Assembly: GCF_900111355.1 (NCBI RefSeq)
Contig: NZ_FOHA01000017.1
Span: 1-47,967 of the forward strand
DNA from: Isobaculum melis
GTDB taxonomy: Bacteria; Bacillota; Bacilli; Lactobacillales; Carnobacteriaceae
Direction: 5' to 3'
Length of the DNA stretch: 47,967 nucleotides
Shown: positions 24,254 to 32,959 of the stretch, in pieces
How positions within the stretch are numbered: the first letter of the stretch is position 1
Layout: each line of letters starts with the position of its first letter
The notes under the pieces: model-generated
Seen by the model: only the letters and a program-made list of their open reading frames with translations
What the model was told of the DNA's origin: nothing
Databases searched by the model: none
Program-made: the position numbers and the translations under genes

Positions 24254-25315
24254 ATGAGTCGAGTTGAAAAATTACGCATCCGTATGCAGGAACAAGGATT
24301 AGATGCTATGCTAATCACTAGTCCATATAATTTACGTTATATGTCCCACTTTACAGGCACAACAGGATTAGCAGTGATTACTTTAGAAAAAGCTTTTTTT
24401 GTAACTGATTTTAGATATACTGAACAAGTTGCAAAACAAGCAATTGGATATGAGATTATTCAAAATAAAGGACCAATCTATGATGAAGTTGTTAATACTG
24501 TCCGCTCAAATGGAATTGAAGCATTAGGTTTTGAAGAAGATTTTGTGACATTCAGTACATTTGAAGCATTAGAAGATATGATGCCATGTGACCTTGTCCC
24601 TGTTTCAGGAATGATGGAAGCTTTACGCTTAATCAAAGAACCAGCAGAAATTGCAACTATCAAAAAAGCATGTAGTATTTCAGATGCTGCCTATGAACAT
24701 ATTTTAGGTGTTGTTAAACCAGGTATGACTGAGATTGAAGTGGCAAATGAATTAGATTTTTATATGCGTAAATTAGGTGCAACTGGCGTTTCTTTTGAAA
24801 CAATTGTTGCTAGTGGTGTTCGCTCAGCAATGCCTCATGGTGTAGCAAGTAGCAAAGTCATTGAACAAGGCGATTTTGTGACCATCGATTTTGGTTGCTA
24901 TTATGATGGGTATGTTTCTGATATGACCCGTACGTTTGCGATTGGAGAACCTGATCCAAAATTAAAAGAAATTTATCAAATCGTTTTAGATGCACAATTA
25001 AAAGTAATTGATGCAGCAAAACCAGGCGTTACGGGTGCACAATTAGATGCGATTGCCCGTGATTATATTGCAAGTCATGGTTATGGAGAGGCCTTTGGAC
25101 ATTCAACTGGACATGGGATTGGGCTTGAAATTCATGAGTCACCAGGCATTTCATCTAAATCAGACTATACCTTAGTGCCAGGTAATGTGATTACTGATGA
25201 ACCAGGTATCTATTTACCAGGAATTGGTGGCGTTAGAATTGAAGATGATCTTGTCATCACTGAAACAGGTAATGAAATAATCTGTACACCAACAAAAGAA
25301 TTAATTGTGCTATAA
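24254..25315 (+). CDS. Xaa-Pro dipeptidase/aminopeptidase P family (M24)
   Basis: 353 residues. The N-terminal creatinase-like domain (1-125) starts with MSRVEKLRIRMQEQGLDAMLI. The C-terminal pita-bread metallopeptidase domain carries the five metal ligands: Asp in DFGCYYDGYVSDMTRTF (two), His in GHSTGHGIGLEIHE, Glu in ITDEPGIY, and Glu in GGVRIEDD. It splits bonds next to proline and uses two Mn or Co ions. Direct linkage to efp (27 nt) is conserved in Firmicutes. Confidence 0.92.
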   Translation: MSRVEKLRIRMQEQGLDAMLITSPYNLRYMSHFTGTTGLAVITLEKAFFVTDFRYTEQVAKQAIGYEIIQNKGPIYDEVVNTVRSNGIEALGFEEDFVTFSTFEALEDMMPCDLVPVSGMMEALRLIKEPAEIATIKKACSISDAAYEHILGVVKPGMTEIEVANELDFYMRKLGATGVSFETIVASGVRSAMPHGVASSKVIEQGDFVTIDFGCYYDGYVSDMTRTFAIGEPDPKLKEIYQIVLDAQLKVIDAAKPGVTGAQLDAIARDYIASHGYGEAFGHSTGHGIGLEIHESPGISSKSDYTLVPGNVITDEPGIYLPGIGGVRIEDDLVITETGNEIICTPTKELIVL

Positions 25316-25342
25316 TGGCATGAAACTATAGGGGGAAAATAA

Positions 25343-25900
25343 ATGATTTCAGTAAATGATTTTAAAACAGGCTTAACAATTGAAGTAGATGGCAGCATCT
25401 GGCGCGTTGTTGAGTTCCAACATGTAAAACCAGGAAAAGGTGCAGCATTTGTTCGTTCTAAATTAAAAAATTTACGTAATGGTGCCGTACAAGAAAAAAC
25501 TTTTAGAGCTGGTGAAAAAGTAGCGAAAGCTCAAATCGACAATCGTCGTATGCAATACTTGTATGAAAGTGGCGGTGCTCATGTCTTTATGGATACTGAA
25601 ACTTATGACCAAATTGAATTACAAGAAGCGCAAATTGAACAAGAATTAAAATTCCTAAAAGAAAATATGGAATTACAAATTATTATGTATGGTGCAGAAA
25701 CACTAGGTGTTGATTTACCAAATACAGTTGAATTAAAAGTTGTTGAAACAGAACCTGGTATCCGCGGTGATACTTCTTCAGGTGGTTCAAAACCTGCAAC
25801 AATGGAAACTGGCGTCATTATCAATGTGCCATTCTTTGTTAACGTTGATGATGTTCTAGTCATTAACACAACAGATAGTTCATATGTATCCCGTGCATAA
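25343..25900 (+). CDS. efp: Elongation factor P
   Basis: 185 residues, three beta-barrel domains. EF-P rescues ribosomes stalled at polyproline. The KOW-like first domain has the loop [17 protein letters not shown] with the modifiable tip Lys. Domain 3 has [19 protein letters not shown], the signature of the family. AGGGGGAA precedes the ATG. Confidence 0.97.
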   Translation: MISVNDFKTGLTIEVDGSIWRVVEFQHVKPGKGAAFVRSKLKNLRNGAVQEKTFRAGEKVAKAQIDNRRMQYLYESGGAHVFMDTETYDQIELQEAQIEQELKFLKENMELQIIMYGAETLGVDLPNTVELKVVETEPGIRGDTSSGGSKPATMETGVIINVPFFVNVDDVLVINTTDSSYVSRA

Positions 25901-25961
25901 GCTATTCTAATTAAAGTTAGGTCAAACGAGGGGCATGACTTTAGCATGTAGCTTACAGGTG

Positions 25962-26006
25962 GTTATTTTTAGAAAGCAACCCGTTTTCTTAAAGCAGAAA
26001 AATAAC
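25962..26006 (+). other. Hairpin in the accB leader
   Basis: GTTATTTTT (25962-25970) pairs with AAAAATAAC (25998-26006), with a weaker inner stem. There is no T-run after it, so it is not an obvious terminator. It lies 64 nt before accB and could affect translation of the acc genes. Confidence 0.35.
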
Positions 26007-26069
26007 TCCTTGATTACCGAAAATGACATCAATCATACGAATCAATTCGCTAAAAAGGAGTGTTTAATC

Positions 26070-26573
26070 ATGAGTTCAGAAAATAAAGAGCAATATTTTT
26101 TAAGTTATGAAGAAATCAAAGAATTATTAGAGGTTTTTAGTCAGTCTGAGGCCAGTGAATTAAAATTAGCGATGGGCGACCAAAAACTAAAGCTAATGAA
26201 AGCATCCAATCAACCAGCATCAGTTGTTTATCCAACTGAGACGCTACAACAACCAGTTGCGGCACCCTTATCACAAGTAGCAACTACACCCGTTGTTGAA
26301 GCAAATGTACAACCAGCAGAGGATCCAAATCTAGTTGAAATCAAATCAGAAATGGTGGGTACTTTTTATAGTAAACCTACCCCAGATGAGGAAGATTATG
26401 TGCATGTTGGGATGAATATTACACCTGAAACAACAATTTGTATGATTGAAGCGATGAAACTATTTAATGAAGTCAAATCAGAATTAAGTGGTCAAATTGC
26501 AGAAGTTTTAGTATCAAATGGCCAAATGGTAGAATACGGACAACCTTTATTTAAGGTTCGTACAAACGGATAG
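26070..26573 (+). CDS. accB: Biotin carboxyl carrier protein of acetyl-CoA carboxylase
   Basis: 167 residues. An N-terminal helical region (1-45), a flexible Pro/Ala/Val-rich linker (about 50-90) and a biotinyl domain with the lysine motif EAMKLF. AccC attaches CO2 to the biotin. The frame is open far upstream, but AAAAAGGAG with the ATG at 26070 marks the start. accB-accC are in the same order as in Bacillus. Confidence 0.95.
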   Translation: MSSENKEQYFLSYEEIKELLEVFSQSEASELKLAMGDQKLKLMKASNQPASVVYPTETLQQPVAAPLSQVATTPVVEANVQPAEDPNLVEIKSEMVGTFYSKPTPDEEDYVHVGMNITPETTICMIEAMKLFNEVKSELSGQIAEVLVSNGQMVEYGQPLFKVRTNG

Positions 26574-26584
26574 GTGATTTTGGA

Positions 26585-27934
26585 ATGATAAAAAAAATAT
26601 TAATTGCAAATAGAGGCGAGATTGCGGTGCGTATTATTCGTACCTGTCGAGATATGGGTATTGAAACAGTTGCGGTTTATTCAGAAGCTGATCAAGACGC
26701 CTTACATGTTAAGCTAGCAGATGAAGCCTATCAAATTGGGCCTGCAATTGCGAAAGATAGTTATTTAAATACAGCCAATATTATGACAATCGCCATGTCA
26801 ACTGGGTGTGATGCCATTCACCCTGGTTATGGTTTTCTTGCAGAAAATGCTAGCTTTAGAGAATTATGTGATGTTTGCGGGATGGGCTTTATCGGTCCAA
26901 GCGCAAATAGTATTGCTTTAATGGGAACAAAAGATGTAGCAAAAGCCACAATGATTGAAGCCAATGTGCCAGTTGTACCAGGTAGTGAGGGCTTACTGAT
27001 TGATGAAGCAGATGCAATTCAAACTGCCCAAGAAATTGGGTACCCTGTGATTCTCAAAGCCACTGCTGGTGGTGGCGGAAAAGGGATTCGTGTTTGTGAA
27101 AATCAAGAAGAATTGATCCAAGGTTTCCATTTAACACAAATGGAGGCAGAAGGTGCTTTTGGTAATCCAGGTGTCTATATGGAAAAATTCATTCAAGAAT
27201 TCCGTCATGTTGAAGTTCAGATTCTAGCCGATCAACAAGGAAATACGATTCATTTAGGTGAACGTGACTGCTCCATTCAAAGACGGATGCAGAAATTAGT
27301 CGAAGAAGCGCCTTCACCAGCTGTTTCAGATAGCTTAAGAGCAGCAATGGGAGAAGCTGCGATTCGTGCGGCCAAAGCTTGTGGCTATTATAGTGCAGGA
27401 ACTGTTGAATTCATCTACGATGAAAAAGCTGGAAAATTCTATTTCATGGAAATGAATACAAGAATTCAAGTCGAACACCCTGTGACAGAATTTGTCACAA
27501 ATACAGATATTATTCGAGAGCAATTACAAGTTGCAAGTGGATTGCCACTGAGTGTCACACAGGAAGATGTTATGTTAAAAGGATGGGCCATTGAGTGCCG
27601 GATTAATGCTGAGAATCCTAAGAAAAACTTTATGCCCAACCCTGGGAAAATTACGCAGTATTTAGCCCCAGGAGGTATTGGTATTCGCGTTGATTCAGCG
27701 GCTTATGCAGGCTATCTGATTCCACCTTATTACGATTCAATGATTGCAAAAGTCATTAGTTATGGCGCAACAAGAGAAGAAGCCATTAACCGGATGACTC
27801 GTGCGTTAAGTGAATTTGTGATAGAAGGAATAGAGACCACAATCCCATTCCATTTAGCTTTATTACAACATCCAACATTTAAAAGTGGACATTTTAACAC
27901 AAAGTTCCTACAATTAGAGAAAATAGATAGTTAA
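26585..27934 (+). CDS. accC: Biotin carboxylase
   Basis: 449 residues, ATP-grasp enzyme that carboxylates biotin on AccB. It has [19 protein letters not shown] at the N-terminus, the glycine-rich ATP loop [12 protein letters not shown], the [20 protein letters not shown] block, and [15 protein letters not shown] with the catalytic Glu and Arg. It starts 11 nt after accB. Carboxyltransferase genes accD/accA are not in this window. Confidence 0.97.
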   Translation: MIKKILIANRGEIAVRIIRTCRDMGIETVAVYSEADQDALHVKLADEAYQIGPAIAKDSYLNTANIMTIAMSTGCDAIHPGYGFLAENASFRELCDVCGMGFIGPSANSIALMGTKDVAKATMIEANVPVVPGSEGLLIDEADAIQTAQEIGYPVILKATAGGGGKGIRVCENQEELIQGFHLTQMEAEGAFGNPGVYMEKFIQEFRHVEVQILADQQGNTIHLGERDCSIQRRMQKLVEEAPSPAVSDSLRAAMGEAAIRAAKACGYYSAGTVEFIYDEKAGKFYFMEMNTRIQVEHPVTEFVTNTDIIREQLQVASGLPLSVTQEDVMLKGWAIECRINAENPKKNFMPNPGKITQYLAPGGIGIRVDSAAYAGYLIPPYYDSMIAKVISYGATREEAINRMTRALSEFVIEGIETTIPFHLALLQHPTFKSGHFNTKFLQLEKIDS

Positions 27935-27952
27935 AAAATGGAGGGAAAACAA

Positions 27953-28372
27953 ATGGCAGAAGAAACAAACTTAACCTTAAAAAATGAAAAAACAAGTTTA
28001 GGTCAAATTGAGTTAGCGCCAGAAGTTGTGGAAATTATTGCAGGTATTGCAACAACAGAAGTTGAAGGTGTTTATGCAATGCGTGGAAATATCGCATCTG
28101 GTGTTGTCGAGCTATTTGGTAAAAAAAATCATGGGAAAGGCATTCGTTTAACAATGGACGAAGCTGGTATTAAAGTGGATGTTTATTGCTACTTTAATTA
28201 TGGCGTGTCTGTTCCAAAAGTAGCACAAGCAATTCAAGAAAATGTCCGTCAACAATTATTCTTCATGACTGATTTAGAATTAGCAGAAGTGAATGTGCAT
28301 ATTGTTGGTGTGATTCCTGAGAAAAAAGATTTAAAGAATCTTCCAACATTTGAAGACGGTGAAGATGCGTGA
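27953..28372 (+). CDS. Asp23/Gls24 family protein (YqhY type)
   Basis: 139 residues. Asp23 domain with EVVEIIAGIATTEVEGVYAMRG and VDVYCYFNYGVSVPKVAQAIQENVRQQLFFMT. The B. subtilis homologue YqhY sits at the same place between accC and nusB and its loss disturbs fatty-acid synthesis, so a link to acetyl-CoA carboxylase regulation is likely. GGAGGG before ATG 27953 decides the start. Confidence 0.92.
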   Translation: MAEETNLTLKNEKTSLGQIELAPEVVEIIAGIATTEVEGVYAMRGNIASGVVELFGKKNHGKGIRLTMDEAGIKVDVYCYFNYGVSVPKVAQAIQENVRQQLFFMTDLELAEVNVHIVGVIPEKKDLKNLPTFEDGEDA

Positions 28373-28803
28373 GTCAAGCAATGAATAGAAGAGAAATGCG
28401 AGAAAAAGCCTTACAAACGCTTTTTCAATTAGAAACAAATGAAGACTTAGCCATTAAAGATGCCATTCAAACGGCTCTTTTAGGTGAAGAAGATGAAGTC
28501 GAAGATGCCATTTTTGAAGTGCCAACTTATTTAGAAGTACTTGTGAGTGGTGTCCAAGCGAATCAAGCAGCAATTGATGAAAAAATCAAAGCACATTTGG
28601 AAAACTGGTCAATGAATCGTTTAGCAAAAGTGGATTTAATCATTATGCGTATTGCAATCTTTGAAATTTGCTATATTGATAATGTGCCAAATCGTGTTGC
28701 TTTGAATGAAGCGATTGAAGTCACAAAACGTTATAGTGATGAAAAATCTAGAAAGTTTGTTAATGGTTTATTAGCAAAAGTTGTGGATGAAATAGAAGCA
28801 TAG
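28369..28803 (+). CDS. nusB: Transcription antitermination factor NusB
   Basis: 144 residues from GTG 28369, which overlaps the preceding stop (GTGA); an ATG at 28381 is the alternative. All-helical protein with the N-terminal Arg-rich box (RREMREKALQTLFQLE) and the C-terminal YIDNVPNRVALNEAIEVTKRYSDEKSRKFVNGLL block. It binds boxA RNA with NusE for rRNA antitermination. Terminator follows. Confidence 0.95.
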   Translation: MSQAMNRREMREKALQTLFQLETNEDLAIKDAIQTALLGEEDEVEDAIFEVPTYLEVLVSGVQANQAAIDEKIKAHLENWSMNRLAKVDLIIMRIAIFEICYIDNVPNRVALNEAIEVTKRYSDEKSRKFVNGLLAKVVDEIEA

Positions 28804-28813
28804 GTATAAGCTT

Positions 28814-28844
28814 AAAAGAGAGTTGAAAAAAACTCTCTTTTTTT
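28814..28844 (+). terminator. Terminator after nusB
   Basis: AAAAGAGAGTT (28814-28824) pairs with AACTCTCTTTT (28831-28841), 6-nt loop, T-run. Confidence 0.85.
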
Positions 28845-28987
28845 GTATTTAGAGGAAGACTTCTTTATAAAAAATAACCATTTAGGTAATAAAATACGCA
28901 ATTTAGGAAATTTAATAGGCTGCTCTTACTTTTTTAGTTATACTAAATGTAATAAAGATTCATTTAAAAAAGTAGGAGGAGAAACAA

Positions 28988-29482
28988 ATGAGCAAATTAT
29001 ACATTAAACAAAAAATATTTAGCTTGGCTGGTAAATTTACCGTCAAGGATGCTGACGGACAAGACAAATATTTCGTAGAAGGTAGTCTAATGAAAATCCC
29101 TAAAATGTTTACAATTAAAGATATAAATAATCAAACAATTGGCACCATTACTAAAAAAACTTTTTCTTTTCAGCCTAAATTTTTTGTTGAGGTAGCAGGA
29201 GAAGAAATACTAACTATCAAAAAGAAAGTAACCTTCCTTAAATCAAAATATGAGATTGAGAGTAACGAAATAAGTATTCAAGGAGATTGGTTAAGTAAAA
29301 ACTATGAAGTGACTCATCAAGGGAAAACAATCGCAATAATTAGTGAAAAATGGTGGGCGACCAGTGATACTTTTGAGGTTGATATCAAAGATGAAGCCTT
29401 TGAGCATTTAATTATTTCAATTGTGATTGCTATTGATTGTGTGAAACAAGATGAAGAAATGGCAGCAACTAGTGTGAACTAA
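28988..29482 (+). CDS. LURP-one-related (YxjI-like) protein
   Basis: 164 residues, all-beta. It starts MSKLYIKQKIFSLAGKFTVKD and has repeating short strands (GSLMKIPKMFTIKD, IGTITKKTFSFQPKFFVEV, then EKWWATSDTFEVDI), typical of the YxjI/LURP-one fold, a relative of Tubby. The biochemical role is unknown. A strong AGGAGGAG precedes the ATG, and a TATACT box is at 28939-28944. It stands alone between nusB and the leader of the secreted-protein gene. Confidence 0.8.
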   Translation: MSKLYIKQKIFSLAGKFTVKDADGQDKYFVEGSLMKIPKMFTIKDINNQTIGTITKKTFSFQPKFFVEVAGEEILTIKKKVTFLKSKYEIESNEISIQGDWLSKNYEVTHQGKTIAIISEKWWATSDTFEVDIKDEAFEHLIISIVIAIDCVKQDEEMAATSVN

Positions 29483-29633
29483 TGGGCATTCTTTTTTCAG
29501 AAGATAGTTAAATCAAACCGTTTTATATTTTAAATTAAAAATAAAAAAACTGTTTTTTTGTTTAAAAAATAAGGGATTGTTATTAGTTTAAAATAATTAA
29601 ACGATTCTGCTGGAAATGTTGAGATAAAAGCGT
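29483..29633 (+). other. Intergenic stretch between the YxjI-like gene and the second leader
   Basis: About 150 nt, strongly AT-rich with A and T runs. No gene and no clear terminator was identified. Confidence 0.4.
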
Positions 29634-29867
29634 TTGACAAGTAGAAAAATATCATTTAATATGAGACTGCAAGTAACATGTGTTTAATTCACAAGTGGTT
29701 TTCTGTACATATTTAGTGTAATGTAAAAATAATTTAAGACACCAAACATTGTTAAATCAGTGTTTGGTGTTTTTTTGTTTTTCGGTACGGAAAAAATGTA
29801 AAAAACACATGTTTTTTACATCATTCAGCTCTATAAAAAAGCTGAACTTAAAAAGGAGAATCCATCC
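29634..29867 (+). promoter_or_regulatory. Promoter and long 5' leader with terminator-like hairpin, second copy
   Basis: TTGACA (29634-29639), 17-bp spacer, TAATAT (29657-29662). Five nt later comes the block TGCAAGTAACA-NN-TGTTTAAT-N-CA (29668-29691), matching the leader at 10251 in 21 of 24 positions at exactly the same distance from the -10. Then a 10-bp perfect hairpin, ACACCAAACA (29739-29748) with TGTTTGGTGT (29761-29770), and seven T: a terminator 92 nt before the start codon. After it lies a perfect palindrome of 12-bp arms (ATGTAAAAAACA 29796-29807, mirrored at 29810-29821). Only the 5' block is conserved; the hairpin sequence differs, so the structure rather than the sequence is kept there. 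Confidence 0.7.
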
Positions 29868-31940
29868 GTGAAAAAATTAAAGAGTTTCAATAAATTAAAA
29901 ATTTTATTACTCATTTTGCCACTATTTATTATTTATAAAGGCACTCAAACACAAGCAGCAACAACAATTACAACTGGTAGTTTTGCATTAAATGTTCAAA
30001 ATAAAAAGGATCCAACTGATAAAGCTTATGCAGAACTTAAATGGGATACAGTACCTGATGCGGTAGGTTATACATTATGGCAGAAAGAAGATGGACAAGT
30101 AGATTTTGAACAAAAATCAACCAATTATGAGAAACCAATCAAAGTCTTAAATATTTACCCAGATATTCCAAATTCTAATACATTAAAGACATGGATGGAA
30201 ACCAATGGTTATGGAATGAAGCTGATTGAGGTAACGCCTGTAACCATGACAGCATTCAATGCGAATCCCGATCAATATCTGCTAGATAGTAATAAAGAAT
30301 ATGTTCATGATGTTTTAATGTTTGGTTCATGGAATGTAAATAACTACTTAGATATGAATCAAAAATCTGCAGATGCAGTTAGAAAATATTTGGATACGGG
30401 TAGAGGTGCTCTATTTGGACATGATACAATCTCCGGCTCATCAGGCTATTATAGTGGATTTGGTGCACCTCATCCTTGGTTCAATAAATTTGCTGAGGAT
30501 GTGGGTGTTACCTTAGTAGAGAACAATCCACAACAATCAAATTTTGTTTCACACGGAATAGGGGGAGCAAGTGTAAAAATCAAGAATAATGGCTACATGA
30601 TGAAGTATCCTCATCTATTAAAAGAAGAAATCACTTATACTATTCCACCAACCCATACTTTTGGGCAATTGGGAAAAGGAAAAGTATGGATGGAATTTGT
30701 TCAGCCTGGTTTATTCTGGGGTCCTCCTTTTGCTGATGCTAGAGGAACCAATAATTTCTACCTGGTCACAAATAATAATGCGGGAATGATCATGACAGGA
30801 CATTCAGAAGGAAAAGCAACACCTAATGAGCAACAAATCATTGCGAATACATTGTTTAACCTTGCCCAATTTACCAAAGACACCTACGCATCTGATCGTT
30901 CAGTTGAGGATAAAAAAGCACCAAAACAAGCAACTTTTAGTGAAGCCTCTACATCAACTGTACCAAATACGATAATCGATATTGCAGCAGAAGATGAGGG
31001 AACAACTTATCAGTGGTATGTGGAAGCTAGTATAAAAACTGGAAATCAGTTCTCGGATACAATGGAAGAAAAAATTGTAAGTGGAACCAAGGGCTTTATT
31101 CATGTAATAGATGAGGCACCTACAACTGCAATTACTCCAACTAAAGATACAAACGGCCTAGTTGTTCTAACATTAGATTCGCCAACGCCTCAGATTCAAT
31201 TTAATGGCCTTACAGATGGGGAAAAGTGGTTACATATTAGAGCTGTCGATTATTCAGGAAATGTGGGACCTATTCGCCATATTCAATTAAAAGATTTAAT
31301 GGAGACTTTTCGTATAACAGAAAGCTATCAAGATGAGACTGGAACAGTATTAGCACCTAACACCTTCACTGATATAAAAAAAGGCAGTAACTATACGAAA
31401 ATTGCACCTACAATGCTTCCAAATAACTGGAAAATACTGGGAAATAAAACAGCTGATCAATATCAAGTAGGTAGTATCAGTATGATTGCTACTATTCAAA
31501 AAAATGAAAAAGTTGTATTTATTTATCGCAAAAGTACAGTATCTCTTCATTTAAGACAAGTGATTTTATCAGCAAACGAAGAGCTTGTTATACCAAGTGA
31601 AGGTTACTTTAATGCTATATATAAAGATTTGAAGTTAAATGTTGCCGGAATTTCATCTGATAATCTCAATGAGGCCTATCAAGAAATAATATTGGCAATG
31701 GAAAAAGGTGCACCTTACCAATATCAAGTACAACCGATTATACCTGAATACTATCAATATGAAGGCTACTCTGTCAGTAATGAACTAGCTATTCATTCAC
31801 CTGAGAATCGCATATTAGGCGCATATCCAACATTAGATTATACAAATGAGAAGGATTTTTGGCTGACGATTTATTTAAAGCCAAGTACTAGAACATTAAG
31901 TCCTTACAGTTGGGATTATCAGATAGAGCATTTACAATAA
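29868..31940 (+). CDS. Large secreted protein with DUF5057-like N-terminal domain and shared C-terminal domain
   Basis: 690 residues from GTG; AAAGGAG is ahead. The signal peptide is about 1-30 (KILLLILPLFIIYKGTQTQA). Residues about 85-345 resemble DUF5057-type domains: VLNIYPDIPNSNTLKTWM, then VLMFGSWNVNNYLDMN and GRGALFGHDTIS, which look like a class I amidotransferase-like (ThuA-type) alpha/beta fold. The protein ends this part with an Asn-linked NNNAGMIMTGHSEG. An Ig-like module (about 350-475) and a MucBP-like module (about 480-560) follow. The last 130 residues match the end of the 10499 protein (IIPEYYQYEGY, WLTIYLKP, YSWDYQ). No LPxTG or membrane anchor. The family assignment of the N-domain is by eye. 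Confidence 0.72.
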   Translation: MKKLKSFNKLKILLLILPLFIIYKGTQTQAATTITTGSFALNVQNKKDPTDKAYAELKWDTVPDAVGYTLWQKEDGQVDFEQKSTNYEKPIKVLNIYPDIPNSNTLKTWMETNGYGMKLIEVTPVTMTAFNANPDQYLLDSNKEYVHDVLMFGSWNVNNYLDMNQKSADAVRKYLDTGRGALFGHDTISGSSGYYSGFGAPHPWFNKFAEDVGVTLVENNPQQSNFVSHGIGGASVKIKNNGYMMKYPHLLKEEITYTIPPTHTFGQLGKGKVWMEFVQPGLFWGPPFADARGTNNFYLVTNNNAGMIMTGHSEGKATPNEQQIIANTLFNLAQFTKDTYASDRSVEDKKAPKQATFSEASTSTVPNTIIDIAAEDEGTTYQWYVEASIKTGNQFSDTMEEKIVSGTKGFIHVIDEAPTTAITPTKDTNGLVVLTLDSPTPQIQFNGLTDGEKWLHIRAVDYSGNVGPIRHIQLKDLMETFRITESYQDETGTVLAPNTFTDIKKGSNYTKIAPTMLPNNWKILGNKTADQYQVGSISMIATIQKNEKVVFIYRKSTVSLHLRQVILSANEELVIPSEGYFNAIYKDLKLNVAGISSDNLNEAYQEIILAMEKGAPYQYQVQPIIPEYYQYEGYSVSNELAIHSPENRILGAYPTLDYTNEKDFWLTIYLKPSTRTLSPYSWDYQIEHLQ

Positions 31941-31950
31941 TTTAGACCCA

Positions 31951-31987
31951 AACGACCTATTTTATAATGAGAGATAGGTCGTTTTTT
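31951..31987 (+). terminator. Terminator of the secreted-protein gene
   Basis: AACGACCTAT (31951-31960) pairs with ATAGGTCGTT (31974-31983), followed by T. Confidence 0.85.
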
Positions 31988-32035
31988 CTTATCCTAAAAA
32001 TCATAAAAGCAAGACTGTTTCAACTTGAACATTTG

Positions 32036-32044
32036 TGCTAAAAT
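32036..32044 (+). promoter_or_regulatory. Extended -10 promoter before folD
   Basis: TGCTAAAAT (32036-32044) is an extended -10 (TGn-TAAAAT), 45 nt before the folD GTG; the -35 is weak. Confidence 0.4.
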
Positions 32045-32088
32045 GAAATATAGTAATAAAAAGTAAGTTTAAGGGGGAAGTTGTCATC

Positions 32089-32943
32089 GTGTCAGCAACA
32101 ATTATTGATGGAAAAGCATTGGCAGATCAACTGTCAATGGCGTTAAAAAAGGAAGTAGCAGCATTAAAAGAAAAAGGGACGACCCCTGGTTTAGTCGTAT
32201 TGCTTGTAGGTGACAACCAAGCAAGTCAAGTTTATGTAAGAAATAAAGAGAAACGTGCACAAGAATTGGGCATTCATTCAATTGTTGAAAGATTACCAGC
32301 TGACATTTCAGAAACAGAGCTACTTGAAAGAGTCGCATTTTATAATCAACATCAAGAATATCATGGTATTCTGGTTCAGCTTCCTTTACCAAAGCATATC
32401 AATGAAGAAAAAATTATTCTAGCCATTGATCCAAAGAAAGATGTAGATGGCTTTCATCCAATTAATATGGGAAAACTGCTGATTGGCAAGCCTGATGCAT
32501 TACCATGTACACCATATGGTATTATGAAAATGTTAGAAGCGTATGATGTAGAAATTGCAGGTAAACAAGCGGTTGTGATTGGTCGTAGCAATATTGTCGG
32601 AAAGCCAATGGCTCAACTTTTATTAATGAAAGATGCAACTGTAACGATCACACATTCAAAGACGCAAAATTTAGCTGAGCTTGCTAAAACAGCTGATATT
32701 TTAGTTGCTGCTATTGGACAGGGACATTTTGTGACAAAAGACTTTGTGAAACCAGGTGCAGTTGTCATTGATGTAGGCATGAATCATGATGAAAATGGGA
32801 AATTGATTGGCGATGTTAAATTTGATGAGGTCAAAGAAATTGCCAGTATGATTACACCTGTACCTCGTGGCGTAGGTCCAATGACGATTACTATGCTAAT
32901 GGCACAAACGGTTGACCATGCCAAAAGAACACTTAACCCATAA
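32089..32943 (+). CDS. folD: Bifunctional methylene-THF dehydrogenase/cyclohydrolase
   Basis: 284 residues from GTG 32089 (AGGGGGAAG at 8 nt). FolD oxidises methylene-THF to methenyl-THF and opens it to 10-formyl-THF for purine synthesis. Visible: [14 protein letters not shown] with the catalytic Lys, [15 protein letters not shown], the NADP loop [14 protein letters not shown], and the C-terminal [11 protein letters not shown]. First gene of the folD-xseA-xseB-ispA-tlyA operon (17-nt gap to xseA). Confidence 0.97.
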   Translation: MSATIIDGKALADQLSMALKKEVAALKEKGTTPGLVVLLVGDNQASQVYVRNKEKRAQELGIHSIVERLPADISETELLERVAFYNQHQEYHGILVQLPLPKHINEEKIILAIDPKKDVDGFHPINMGKLLIGKPDALPCTPYGIMKMLEAYDVEIAGKQAVVIGRSNIVGKPMAQLLLMKDATVTITHSKTQNLAELAKTADILVAAIGQGHFVTKDFVKPGAVVIDVGMNHDENGKLIGDVKFDEVKEIASMITPVPRGVGPMTITMLMAQTVDHAKRTLNP

Positions 32944-32959
32944 TTAAGGGGGGACAATT

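Noticed and set aside
24043-24318. Minus-strand open frame of 91 codons before the Xaa-Pro peptidase
   Set aside because: Overlaps the peptidase promoter and 5' end; Ser/Leu/Phe-rich, no ribosome binding site, no family resemblance.
25603-25947. Minus-strand open frame of 114 codons over efp
   Set aside because: Shadow of the efp gene, with Ser/Thr-rich low-complexity translation.
25962-26006. Hairpin before accB as a terminator or FapR-type operator
   Set aside because: No T-run follows and the sequence does not resemble the FapR operator, so only a structural note is kept.
25935-26069. Upstream in-frame extension of accB
   Set aside because: The first 45 codons have no site at their start, do not look like an AccB N-terminus, and cover the leader hairpin; AAAAAGGAG marks the ATG at 26070.
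32102-32392. Minus-strand open frame of 96 codons in folD
   Set aside because: Lies entirely inside folD on the other strand; no start signals.
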